A DNA stretch of 46,304 nt from Perkinsus olseni. Lineage: Eukaryota; Perkinsozoa; Perkinsida. The notes under the pieces are model-generated. The model was given only the letters and a program-made list of their open reading frames with translations, had not been told where the DNA came from and did not search any database. Positions 1 through 10,270 of the stretch are shown piece after piece (positions within the stretch are counted from its first letter, which is position 1; every line of letters begins with the position of its first letter). The stretch is taken from positions 1-46,304 of the forward strand of contig JABANN010000260.1 in assembly GCA_013115125.1 (NCBI GenBank), read 5' to 3'. The translations under genes were made by a program, and so were the position numbers.

Positions 1-3000
1 CGGTTGTGACGGTCACAGACAAGTAAGGAGCGCTCGCCCACCTCGATCTCCCTCAGGGGGTGATCGACACAGCCTATCTGGTTGGGAATGGGCGATGTCC
101 CCCTTCCCGGAGAGGATTCACACCAATGGTCCATTGGTCCATTGGAAATGGATGTCTTCGAAACGCGACTCACGGGGACCATGAGGCCGAATGACAACGT
201 GTCGATATCAAGTGTAGCGCATAGCACGCAGGCGCACAGCTCGGGAATTTGCGCTCTTCATCAAACTCTCTGAAAATGCGTGAACCATAGGAGCGGACTG
301 AGGGCAGGACTTGAAACGATGGATTGCAGAGTAGAAGAGAGAATGTTCAGAGGGAAGATGCGCATCCTGGAGACAGCGCCAGGTGCGGGAAGATCCACCC
401 CACTGTGTTTCCGTGGCCAGTTCCACGTATAAGTTGACTTGTCAAGCATGTACGCGAGGTGTCCGGGGATGAGTATTTCACACATGTCACCAGAAGACCA
501 CAGAACGCAAAGCCAGGGAGAATGTTAGTCCGAAGCTGACGGCGAATTGACTCAAATCGTGATAGTTCATGTTGATGGATCATACTCAGCTCCCAGCTGG
601 TGCCAAAATCTCGGAGTCTTGCCGGTTCTGTGCCACCTGGGAAGAGGTCAATGAGCTGAGTATAACTACTCGACCTCACCTTATTAGCCGCATAAATGGC
701 CTCCACCATACCCGGGTCTGGGACTTGCTCATTTTGCAGGTATCTACCGTGGATGGACATTCTCTTGACCATATAATAGCATGAATGGTTCGAGTACTTC
801 ACAGCAGCTGCGACTATCTCTGCTCTCTGGATCTCATCACTCCACAGCAGGCTGATGGCTGTTTGCAGTTCCAGCACACCCTGCTGAACTCTTCCTCGCT
901 CACAAAGAGCGCACCCGTAGAGCCAGTGGCCTGGACCTGTCGGTCAATACCACCGCGCTCTCCGGCCCTGGCGCGCCGTGTTTACCACTAGCCTCGAGTT
1001 CCAGCGCCCGACAGGCTGCCACTTCTGCTAAGGACGGCATACCCCTGGATAGCCAGGCGAAGCCTACTTCCGTCAGTAACTGTACCTAATGGGGGAGAGC
1101 ATCCCGTAGTCGTACACAGTAGTAGCCTAACATTGACAGGGTCATTGAGCATATAGAGATCGAAGCATTTACGAGGCTGTTGCAGGGTCTCTCCGGATGG
1201 CCCACCACGCAGTAGTACCTGCCAAGCCAGTAACAAGGTTAAAGATACTACCGCGTGAATTGGTAGCAGTACCAAAGACATGAGACCCCAGCAATCAGCA
1301 TGCAGCATGACATGCCCGCTTGCCGGTTCTCCCGATTCGCTAGGTAGTCGAGATGTACCAGCCAGAGTCAGAGCCATCGAAATAGCTTTCTTAGCCTGAT
1401 TGCCCGAACTAGGAAAGAGTAGAGAAGTGCGCGGCACCTGGTCCCATTCTTCTTGATGGATGTAGGTGGTTGCTACATAAATCCAAGCTGTCGCTGTTGG
1501 CTGTGCCTCGAGAACCTTACCCTCAGTATACGTGTAGTAGTAGGAAGGCTCGATGTACATCATGTTGAGTTATCATGAGGAACTCTCGAGCTTGAGTCCA
1601 CTTCTTTTTCTTGAGCAACAAGTCAGCATAGCGTAGGATAGCCAGTAACCGTAGAGACCAGCGCGACTCTATCAATAAACGGACCGAGCACTTCAATCGA
1701 CGAGGTGCTCTCTACCCGTAGTGCACTCTCTTTGCAGACCCGGAGGTGTTGCCTTCGTGAGAACTTCGGCGATTCTGTCGTTGCGGGCTCCGGTACGACA
1801 GAGGCACTCTCCCAGTAGAGCCCATGAGGAGGTTCCTGGAAGTGCTACTGTAGCCAGTGACCATTATGTATATTCGTACGGTGCGGTTCGGTGGCTACAA
1901 TCCTCTCAAGGACCTCTATTGCTTCGTCCCAGTGCCCTTGATGGGCGAGGCTCACCGCTACCAAATGGTGGAACTCACACCACTGTCTGAAGACTTGGCT
2001 TAGGAATGAGGTGCTACCTAAGATGATGGACTCGGTGATCGCGGAAGTGAATGTCAGCTTGATGTACCGATCTCCTTTCTAACCTGGCGCACCGCCAACC
2101 CGACAAGATTGGCAAAATCGTAGAGGCTATGGTCAACGACCAGTTCTTCGAGAAGAGTCAGTGTAGTATGGTCCGGTGGAGCTAGATATAGCTCGGCAGT
2201 CGGGACTGACCCATGAGGAGCGAGGGAGTGGCGATGAGCCCGTTGGCTAAGTTGAACCACCTGGTGGCAAGAGGTTGTGGTACAGTCCGAGGCGGGCTTT
2301 GGTTGAATCTATCCTCTCCTCGGTATGAGCAGATCTCGGGGAGTCGTCGGCGTCAGCCACATCTCCCGTGACTAGCCCCTGCCCTCCGTCTTCCCCGGAC
2401 CCCCCATGAGGACCTTGATGATGTTCTGCCCCATCATAGAGCCTGTTTTGCATGGACAACAACAACAACTCGAGAATGAATAAGCCGGACCTCAGTTTAT
2501 CAAAGATCTGCTGCTCCGTTTTGAGTCCTCGAAAAAACGTCTTGTCTCGCGTTGCCAGACCAAGGTATCGACAGCAACCATCAACATCTCCCTGCAGAAC
2601 TAACGGATCTCATCAGTGTCAATGATGAGAACCTACCTGGCCATGCAGGTTGACAGCCTTGACAAGGTTCACTAACGGATCTGTCATACCTTCTGTGTCA
2701 TGTAACTGAGCTTTTACACTCACAAGCGACTGTACTGAGCCTCATGAACACCCTATCGAGGATGCCACTAGCCTCTTCGTATCGACCTCTGCATATTAAT
2801 GTGCAGCCAAGGTAGCAGAGAGCCTGCTAGTGTGATGTAAGATGGTTCCGCCGGAGATGGCAACACCGTACCTCTCGACTGTACCCCAGCATGACAGCCT
2901 CCCTCAAGGCATGTTCAGCAGCTGCTTCCATCTGCTGGGGACATCTCCGTAAAAAGGCCGAGTATCTCATCCATGCTGTCCGTCTGTGCTCTACCAATGG

Positions 3001-4875
3001 ACTCACTGTGAGCCGGGCGTGAAAAGATGGAGTACCTCTGAAGGTCTCTTCGTCTGCAGCGAGTTGTCGAGGCTTGATTACGATCTGCCGTTTGTATTCC
3101 CAGGCTGCTGATGTATAACTGAGTGATCGCGTCTATACGCCGCCCTTTGTTCGAGGTGACTACTTCCGATAAACAAACTCGGCTTCCCAAGCTAGCCGCA
3201 TTGACTTTGTCAGAGTATCCTCGGTCGTTATTGGAGTGCTTCCGGGGGTATCTGGTGTTCTCAGGACCGAAGATACGTGGCTAGAGAGTATGGAAAAAGC
3301 CTCTGCCTTCAACTCCGATACGGCCTTCTGAGGGAAGGTCAGCAGCAGTAGCAGAGCCGCTCAACAGAGCCGATGAACCCCACATCGTTCATCGAGTGGT
3401 AGTAGCAAGGTCCCTTCTCGATCATATCAGCAAGGACCCTGTAATGATAGGGTTATTCAACGAGTATGGAGGGGTAGTAGGGCGGACCTTATAACTGCTG
3501 GCCTAAGTGTGTCCTCCTTCAACGTCATGATCGCCCTACACTTGTCCTCATCCGCTGCGAATGACCGATTCGAATGTCGATACGATAATATCACCAGACC
3601 TACGCGGTTGCTCAAGAGCCCTGATGATTTGCTCCACGGCAGCTCGGAAAGATTCTACTGAGGCCGTGCGCTTTACGCGTGTGGTATCCGGCGCCGGCAC
3701 CTGAGCTAGCTCCTTCAACGGGACGAGTATCTCTCCGGTACCCTACTGCTGCTTCCAAGGCTGGGGCTACGGGCACGATAGGCGGGTCTACGGTTATCGT
3801 GACGCGCACAGTGTCAGTCGTAGTAGAGCCATCACTCGCGCCTTGCTCAGAGTGCGATGATGTCAGTAGTGGGAACGACACTGATGCCTGCCACGGCGAT
3901 GAGCAGTCGACAGCAAACCTCGACCGAAACTGACACTCGAGTGCTTGTAGCTCTCGCGTTCCGAGTTGAGGAGCTGCCTGGTATCAACATGTACAGTACG
4001 GGTGCATCTTGTCACAACAGGACACACAGAGTGTCGTCTGCAGTGCCTTGCAGGAGCATAGCTACTTCGATGCTATCGCCTCCACATGCTGCGCCAACTC
4101 CTCGATCTCCGTGGAACCCTTCTTTCCTGGTATATCATCACTGGTTACTAATGCTGATTCTTGGATTTACCAGTAGCAGCCTCTACTTCCTCCCGGAATT
4201 CCTCTGTCATCATGAGCTCGATCTCGACGGGGAGGAAGCCGAGCTGGTCGATGTTGTGCAGCAGTTTCTTGCCTGCGCGAGGAGGTCGCCGCTCAATTCA
4301 TAGACTGTCATCGACGACGATACTACGGAAGGCCAGATCCTTGAAAATATGCTGAGTGGCGTCCTGCCAAACGAGTTCATAGTATCTAAAGTCACACCAA
4401 TCCCGCATACACCTACTATTATCTCACATCGGTAGGGGCCTCTCCTCTGCTTCCTCTATCTCCTTCGAGCTCTCCCCACCATCATCATCATCGCTATCAC
4501 TGTCCGCTACCACTTCCTCATGATTCTCGACTATACTGCCTTCAAAGATTGTGCCCAGCACGCCGACAGTGATCTTCACCTTCTCTCTTACTGACTGAAC
4601 AGAGGGATCACGCCTATAATCAGCCAGTCATACCGTACGGGAAGGCCAGTGCTCTCTGACACTATAATATTCCCAACGGCAATAGTCACTCGGGTTTCCC
4701 CCTTTCGGAGAGGCGGCAAGGCTGGCGTAGTCTTGTCTGAGATACTTCCGTCGTGCAACTCGGACCGTCGTCAGTACGACGCCCTACCCTCAACGGAGCA
4801 GGTATCGGTAACATCGTGTAGGTTAGCGTCATCGATGGTAGGGTTAGCAGCGTCAGCAACAGGTGCAGTAGCCAT
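1..4875 (-). CDS. TPR-repeat protein, CFAP70-like (3' end uncertain or outside window)
   Basis: Multi-exon gene read on the minus strand from an ATG at 4875 (MATAPVADAANPTIDD). The N-terminal third has beta-rich stretches (TRVTIAVGNIIV, KVKITVGVLGTIFEG, TVRVTITVDPPIVPV) and an acidic linker (DSDSDDDDGGES). The remainder is helical with TPR-type units, for example QALCYLGCTLICRGRYEEA near 2790, LAHQGHWDEAIEVLERIV near 1900, TAWIYVATTYIHQEEWDQ near 1480 and GFAWLSRGMPSLAEVAACRA near 1050. Introns are very short: 3541-3565 is 25 nt and 4273-4305 is 33 nt. A beta/C2-like N-terminus followed by TPRs is the layout of the axonemal protein CFAP70 (TTC18), so a ciliary role is inferred. The family call comes from architecture and remembered motif similarity only. 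Reading frames stay open into the first 500 bases, but I could not fix the stop codon, so the gene may run off the window. Confidence 0.55.
3541..3565 (-). other. 25-nt spliceosomal intron in the TPR gene
   Basis: On the minus strand this stretch begins GTCATTC and ends GACAAG. Removing it joins the exon ending DIIVSTFES to the exon starting CRAIMTLKEDTLRP in frame. Read through, the upstream exon meets a stop within 25 nt. It is among the shortest introns I could place here. Confidence 0.6.
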
Positions 4876-5076
4876 AGTCTCATGAACTGCCATGTACACT
4901 TACTCACAACACGAATGTACGATATGAGTCCGTCACGCCGTCGCAGTCTCAGGGTACAACAACAACTCTTCTAAAGAGGCACAGAAAAGCAGACTTGAGT
5001 ATACCGCTTGACTTATAAAAAGAATGATTCGATGATGATGAATGGATGCTGTTGTTGATGATGATGCAATGATATA
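4876..5076. promoter_or_regulatory. Short intergenic spacer, likely promoter of the TPR gene
   Basis: About 200 bases separate the start of the TPR gene (4875) from the stop of the next minus-strand gene (5077). The 5000-5070 part has GATGAT and TTGATGATGATG runs. No TATA box or other defined element is recognised. Confidence 0.35.
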
Positions 5077-6574
5077 CTAGTCCTTCTTCTGTGGGTCGGC
5101 TCCCTGGGTGCTGCTGTCCTCTTGACGCCTAGCAGTGGTGGAGGGCTCAGCGTCCGAGTCATCCCCATCGACCCCGCTGGTGCCCATGGATTGGAACCAT
5201 ATCGCTGCCGAGGATGCGCCCTGAGGAGTTAAAGCCGCATCACGAGAGAGCGTGAAGGTTGGGCCCAGAGCGTCCTTACCTTAGCCGCAGAGCTCATCCA
5301 AGAGTACGCACTCTCCCTTGCCTGCTGGAAGGTCGGAGACCACTCCTCCTTCATCTCTGCCGCTCTTGCCTTAGCTGTATCTAACACGATGAGGGATCTA
5401 CACACGTTACCTGCCTTTCATTCTCACCAGCTGCCTGCGCTGCCTGCTGCCCTAGATCACTCTGCTGTAACTGTTCTAGGTTCTGGGTGGCACCTGATGG
5501 GCAAGCTCAGTGTGGTCAGGAGATTGCGACCCAGTGGCTACTTGTCCGTAGATTATTGTAGGTCTCCGAGTCCTGCACCTGCTGGATATTCTCGGACCCC
5601 ATCTCCTTAGCCTGACAGATGTGATGGCATAGAGTGCGGTAGGTGCGAGGGGCGCCTTGCCTTGTTGAAAGCAGCATACAACAAATCTCCGGCTTGGTGC
5701 AAACCGGAGTTGATCTTGTCAACGGGTATCGCCTCTGACACCACGCATGATGATTATCCATCAACTTCAGACTCGACCATCCGTTGCCCATTACCGGTGA
5801 ACTGCGTGTACAGATCAGGACCATCATCGTCCTCGCCATCCTGTGAATCTACGTCGTTAACAGCGGGAGCAGCCGGTTCCTGCCGTCCTCGTGGCGCCTG
5901 GGGTTGTATCACTAAGATAGCTTTCGATGAGATGGCGTACCATCACCTCGTTCGATGATGATCCCGGCTTGTTGACCATGTCAGCGAAAGTGGTATCATC
6001 GTCATCAAGAAAGCCTCCAAGATCTTTGTTGATATCAGCTTCACCCGGGCGGCGAGTAGAAGCGGGTTCCGGACTGAGCACGATCGTGTTCCGATACCGA
6101 CAGGCCAACGCCTGATGGTCACCTAAGACGTCCAGTTGGTCCCGAGCGATCCTTCTGACCGGTAGTGCTGGGTAGGGATTCCTGATTCATGCTTAGAATC
6201 AAAAAGTAGCTCTAAGCACTCCTCTACCATGGACAAACCGTTGAACTCCAACACAACAACACAGATGAGTGTCTTACACGATTGCCACGAGTCATGGCCC
6301 ATTAGAAAGTGCTGATTGGGATCCCTACCTTCGAGAGAAGGAAAAGCCTCTTCAATAAGGAGATCAAGATCCCAGCACTTGAGCTTTCTACCCGCGTGAA
6401 GCCGAGCTACGAACGATACGGGCTTACGTTATACCTGCGATATTGACATCATTGTGCAGAGTAAAAGCGTCTGAAGGTTATGAGGCTGACGCTCCCACCT
6501 GGATCTAACAGTATACCGTTCGCCTGAGCCACGGCCATCGATGGAGACGGCGGCGAGTGGTCCACCTTTCCCAT
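5077..6574 (-). CDS. Unrecognised conserved-looking multi-exon protein
   Basis: The first exon starts at an ATG at 6574 (MGKVDHSPPSPSMAVAQANG) with an in-frame stop just upstream. A 28-nt intron then gives DAFTLHNDVNIAGITKLK and a long open exon with CWDLDLLIEEAFPSLEG and WQSCKTLICVVVLEFNG. Later exons carry ACRYRNTIVLSPEPAS, an acidic stretch (LGGFLDDDDTTFADMV) and a glutamine-rich probable coiled coil (NLEQLQQSDLGQQAAQAAGE). The last exon ends ADPQKKD with a stop at 5077-5079. One intron, 5612-5660, has a GC-AG boundary. The middle join around 6100-6250 is not settled. I do not recognise the family. The patterned N-terminal part looks conserved, while the C-terminal half looks disordered or coiled. 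It is divergent from the gene at 7933. Confidence 0.6.
5612..5660 (-). other. GC-AG intron (49 nt)
   Basis: On the minus strand the donor reads AACAAG|GCAAGG and the acceptor CTGTCAG|GCTAAG. Removing it joins LLYAAFNK to AKEMGSENIQQVQDSE in frame. AG|GCAAG is the usual context for the minor GC-AG class. Reading through instead soon hits a stop. Confidence 0.65.
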
Positions 6575-7932
6575 ATTACAAGTCCAGAGTACTGTGACGT
6601 AGTATCAAGCAGAATACTGTATGTTTACCAACGTAAGTAGTTGCCTCAAGGAATCCTACGAAAAGGATTGACCAACAAGTTCACGCTGTGATTGAACAAC
6701 TTGCTTCGCCTTAAACGGTATCTCGGAAAAGATGCGGTTCCCAAATTGGGAGCAGGAATCCACGGCAATATTCAGCCTAGCAGAAACCTTCCTGTGAAGC
6801 TGCCTCAGCTCCACACTATGACGTTGGATGGCCGGTGACCGGGCACGCTGACCGTCATACCAGGGATCGCCTTCAGCCGCTTAGGGTTGGACATGGCTCG
6901 TGTCACATGAGCATCGCCACGCAGCAGCACGAAGATCTCTAACCGACTTGAAATGTTTATTCGTATCAGTGTCGTTGAGATGGGATGGATCAGCGTGGGA
7001 AGTCCGCATCTATCATGCGCACCCACTACGTAAAGCCTGCAAGCTGCGAGCACTTCAATCCCTACTTATTATTATATTCCACGCGGGAGTCTTGGATATT
7101 CCGTGCAACCTGTCAATTACAAACATCGTATACTCGGGGGTGAAGTACAAAATCCAAGGAAGCGCGTGCGACAGGCGGGCAAAGGCGACAGAGAAAAAGC
7201 CCGACTTGTGGGTGAAGGCAGAAACAAGAAAGCAGAAACCCCTCCCGAAAACCGACAGGGCGGCCCGATCCCGAAACTGTTACCCAGGGCAACCAAAAAC
7301 CCGAGCTGTTGCCCAGGTAAACCAGATCCCCGAACACGCTTCCTTGGATTTTGTACCTCTCCCTTAGGAATTACCCTACACTCGGAAAAAATGGTGTAAT
7401 CGATCGCCATGGCGCGCGATAACTGCTTTCTGCGCCGAATCTTCAACCCGAGCCGCCTCGTCAGTGTGATGTGTAGTAGGAGTAGTTCGCTAACCTGAAG
7501 TGGATGGCATGTGTCACAGTAATGTGGCTTTTGCTAGGATCGGGGAACGTGAGAGTCGGGCGATTGCATGGGCTCATTCAACTATGGTTAGACCTTGCCT
7601 TTTCGAAGTATCTTAGCCGTTTCAAAAGTCAGCACCATCAGGATTCCAACAGAGATGCGGTCTAGGGCAGTAGCGTTGAGGGGGACGCACCCTTGGAAGG
7701 GAGGACTTCCCACACCCGAGCAGGCTCATGCAGTGGTCATGAGCTATGATCCTGCAGCCCGTGGTGGAAGACTAGAGGGGCTACTGCTGTCGTTGTGATT
7801 ATAGTTAAGCCGGTTGAGATCGCAGCAAGCGTCTTAGTTTGTATAATTGACTATTTCGGTCACGCTCTCCTCCTCCTGTTCCTACTACTACTACCACTAC
7901 GAAGGTCATCGTCACTATCATAAGCAGCTACT
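6575..7932. other. Divergent intergenic region with one small inverted-repeat element
   Basis: This 1.36-kb stretch lies between two divergent genes. I see no credible exon in it. Open frames here, such as a 67-codon + frame at 7595, are short and without recognisable features. It holds the inverted-repeat element at 7129-7385. The last 70 bases before the ATG at 7933 are pyrimidine-rich (CTCCTCCTCCTGTTCC and CTACTACTACC), as expected upstream of a cis- or trans-splice acceptor or in a 5' UTR. Confidence 0.5.
7129..7385. mobile_element. Small MITE-like element with 26-bp terminal inverted repeats
   Basis: The outer arms at 7145-7170 and 7331-7356 are inverted repeats that match at 24 of 26 positions by eye (core GTACAAAATCCAAGGAAGCG). 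They enclose about 160 bp. The interior holds two degenerate copies, near 7275 and 7306, of a roughly 30-bp unit built around CCCGA-x-CTGTT-x-CCCAGG. Just outside are TATACTCGG (7129-7137) and TACACTCGG (7377-7385), which match at 8 of 9 positions and could be an aged target-site duplication. No transposase frame is present, so it would be non-autonomous. It could also be just a transcribed hairpin. Confidence 0.5.
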
Positions 7933-9819
7933 ATGTTCGGTGAAGCAGTTGTAGAAGAAGGCTCATTTCAGCCAACCAAGACACGGAAACAGAAGCTGTT
8001 GGATAAGCGGAAGCGGCAGATGAGAGCGGAGGCAGCCGTAGCTGCCACGGCAGCTGCTGTCTCTGCAAAGGCTTCCCAAGACAGTGTCCTCAAGCCACAA
8101 GAGAAGGAGCACGAGCGCTCTGCCAAGCTGCCTGCATCATCGGTGAAGGCCGCTGCTGACTCCGCTCATGATGCGGCCTCTTCTGCTACATCAAGTCAGG
8201 ATAATACTCCTAAGGGCACGAGCAGGCCCACTACCTCGGATAATGGTCGTCCACAGAAGGCGGTTCCCAAGTCAGTGACACCCCCTACCGCGGCCCCTTC
8301 CCCTACTGCTCCTCCCGTCTCTGGCCCGTCACGTAAAGTGGTGGTTCCTACTCCGTGTGTTGTTGGAGTTGGTCATGGTACTAAGTCTACTGGTAAGGTG
8401 GTGTATGGTACACCCTCTACTCCCCCTAGGGTTCATCGAGCTAAGCCCACGCCACCAGTGGGTGAGATCTGGCCCAATGTCTGGGATAATGCGAGGATTG
8501 CTCCTTCGTATTACCGTGTACCAGAAAAGCACATCTCACCTGTCACTACTAGAGAGGCCGAGACACCTACTACCGGTAAGGACGTTGATGACGCAGAGAA
8601 GATACACGAGGTGTCCGAGAGCCCGAAGTTCAAGACTGCTCCTACTGCTGCCATCGCCAAGGAGAGAGACGTCGCTGCTGCTGATGCACGTAGCCCACCA
8701 GACTCAGACCAACAGCAGACTGTAGATGCTGGGCTCGCTGCTGTTCCGGCCGAGGAGAGGGTTGCAGAGGGGAAGGCTTCACCATCGCCCGCTGTTCCGC
8801 TGTCGCTACCGCCCAGCATGCCGCCCCCGCCGCCACCAAGAGTGGCTCCTGGTAAGGTCTCGACTGTTCAAGCCGGTACTAGTCCTATGTATGATAGTGA
8901 ATGGGCGAAGCCTACACTGGTCAATGCCTATGTACAGACTGAGCCCTCTACTGTCAATCACAGAACCATAGACACACAGACGGATCGCGTCCCTACTGTG
9001 GAGTCCAGCACAGACACTCCTCCTACTCCATTTATCCCTCCCCACCAGCCCGGTCTTACGTCGTCCCTCAACCCCTTCGGTGCTGGGGCGCTCTCGATGG
9101 AAGGCCTATCATCGTTATTGCCTGACTTCCCTACTGTTGCTGGTCCTCCTCCTGGGCTCTCTGGTCGAGCTGATACTGCCTTCCCTCCGAGTATGGCGGC
9201 CCAAGCAAGTGGTTCCTTGACTACTCCCCCAGCTGCTGCTGCAGCAGCAGCGGCTGGTGGTGCAGGCGGTGCTGGAGGTATGGGCTACTACGACCCCATG
9301 AGAGTTTACAGCACGATGATGTCGTTACAACAACAGCAGCATCAGCAGATCCAGCAGCCTACGGTCTCAAGTGTCACTCCACAGCAACAGGCTAATCCGG
9401 CAGCTGCGTTCTGGGCGGCAGCAAACGCCTCGTCAACTACGCCTCCATCTTCTGCTACTCTCATTGGTGGCCCACCTTCTGCTGGCCCTAATGCTATGCA
9501 CCATGAACAGCAGCAGCAGCATCAGATGCTACTTGGTGATGTCGGTATACCACAACAACAGCAGTCCATCCCAAGTGGTGGGTCGGCCGGTACCTCCACT
9601 CACGCTTATCGTGGGCAGCAGCAGCAGAGCCGTTATGATACTACCAATAGAAGCAGTAACAACCGCAGTGGTGGTGGGTATCAGCAATACGGTCAAGGCC
9701 CGGCACCAGCCCAGCGCGATTCCAGCTATACTCGCGAGCATTATCATCGTAGTAGTAGACAAGGTGGTGGTGGACAGTACAGAGGAGATGTTAGCGGCCA
9801 CACACAGAGGAGATACTAG
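7933..9819 (+). CDS. Intronless Q/P/A-rich disordered protein with LC8-type motifs and an RG/Y-rich tail
   Basis: A single 628-residue open frame with ATG after a pyrimidine-rich leader. The N-terminus is basic (KTRKQKLLDKRKRQMR, residues 16-31). Proline/serine-rich sequence follows, with a polyproline run (PSMPPPPPP) near 295. Residues 330-365 carry AYVQTEP, TIDTQTDR and ESSTDTPP; the TQT core resembles dynein light chain LC8-binding motifs. Then come a poly-Ala run near 435, Gln-rich runs from about 465 to 570, and a C-terminus rich in Gly, Arg, Tyr and Gln (GGGYQQYGQG, RQGGGGQYRG). No folded domain or RRM is seen. A role in RNP granules or as a scaffold is inferred from composition only. 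Lack of introns sets it apart from its neighbours. Confidence 0.8.
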   Translation: MFGEAVVEEGSFQPTKTRKQKLLDKRKRQMRAEAAVAATAAAVSAKASQDSVLKPQEKEHERSAKLPASSVKAAADSAHDAASSATSSQDNTPKGTSRPTTSDNGRPQKAVPKSVTPPTAAPSPTAPPVSGPSRKVVVPTPCVVGVGHGTKSTGKVVYGTPSTPPRVHRAKPTPPVGEIWPNVWDNARIAPSYYRVPEKHISPVTTREAETPTTGKDVDDAEKIHEVSESPKFKTAPTAAIAKERDVAAADARSPPDSDQQQTVDAGLAAVPAEERVAEGKASPSPAVPLSLPPSMPPPPPPRVAPGKVSTVQAGTSPMYDSEWAKPTLVNAYVQTEPSTVNHRTIDTQTDRVPTVESSTDTPPTPFIPPHQPGLTSSLNPFGAGALSMEGLSSLLPDFPTVAGPPPGLSGRADTAFPPSMAAQASGSLTTPPAAAAAAAAGGAGGAGGMGYYDPMRVYSTMMSLQQQQHQQIQQPTVSSVTPQQQANPAAAFWAAANASSTTPPSSATLIGGPPSAGPNAMHHEQQQQHQMLLGDVGIPQQQQSIPSGGSAGTSTHAYRGQQQQSRYDTTNRSSNNRSGGGYQQYGQGPAPAQRDSSYTREHYHRSSRQGGGGQYRGDVSGHTQRRY

Positions 9820-10270
9820 CGTATCGAGAAGACTAGGGCGAATCCGTGATTGAGCTGTAAGACCTCATCATTAAGTACCATTCTTGAACCATTATCATCA
9901 TAACAATGAGCAGACATTATCGTATTCTCTGTATTGGTACTACTCCCACTACCTTGGCTACTGCTGCTACTACTACTAGTGATCATCTTGCTGATGCTTA
10001 GTAGCCTTCATTGTGGATTACTCGTTGTAATCGTAGTACTAGTCATAGTGGCAGTTGAGAGGCAGCTGTCACCATCACCGCCACCACCATCCTTACTACA
10101 ATGGAAAATGCTTTATTACTTTCGATTGCTTTAATATTCCGCTCGCTGTTGTTCACGCTGTCCTTACCGGCTACCCATGGCTAACGAGTCTCCGCTGGTA
10201 GACGGCAGACTAACAGCAGCTTTTTGGATACTCACTGCTTCGGGTTCTAGTCTGTCAATTCATTATAGGC
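9820..10270. other. Intergenic region, nothing recognised
   Basis: These 450 bases between the intronless gene and the channel gene have CT/CTACTA-rich low-complexity sequence (about 9934-10090) and no frame with coding character. A hydrophobic 66-codon frame at 9934-10134 comes from the repeated CTACTG/CTGCTA triplets. Confidence 0.5.

Noticed and set aside
4200-4400. SNF2-type helicase fragment suggested by AFRSIVVDDS
   Set aside because: After splicing, the frame continues KKLLHNIDQLGFLPVEIEL and belongs to the TPR gene. No helicase motif follows.
7595-7798. 67-codon + strand open frame before the intronless gene
   Set aside because: Too short, no recognisable domain, and no convincing splice into the 7933 frame.
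9934-10134. Short hydrophobic open frame (MVLLPLPWLLLLLLL)
   Set aside because: It is produced by CTACTG/CTGCTA triplet repeats, has no flanking splice logic and no charged or polar segment expected of a real membrane peptide gene.
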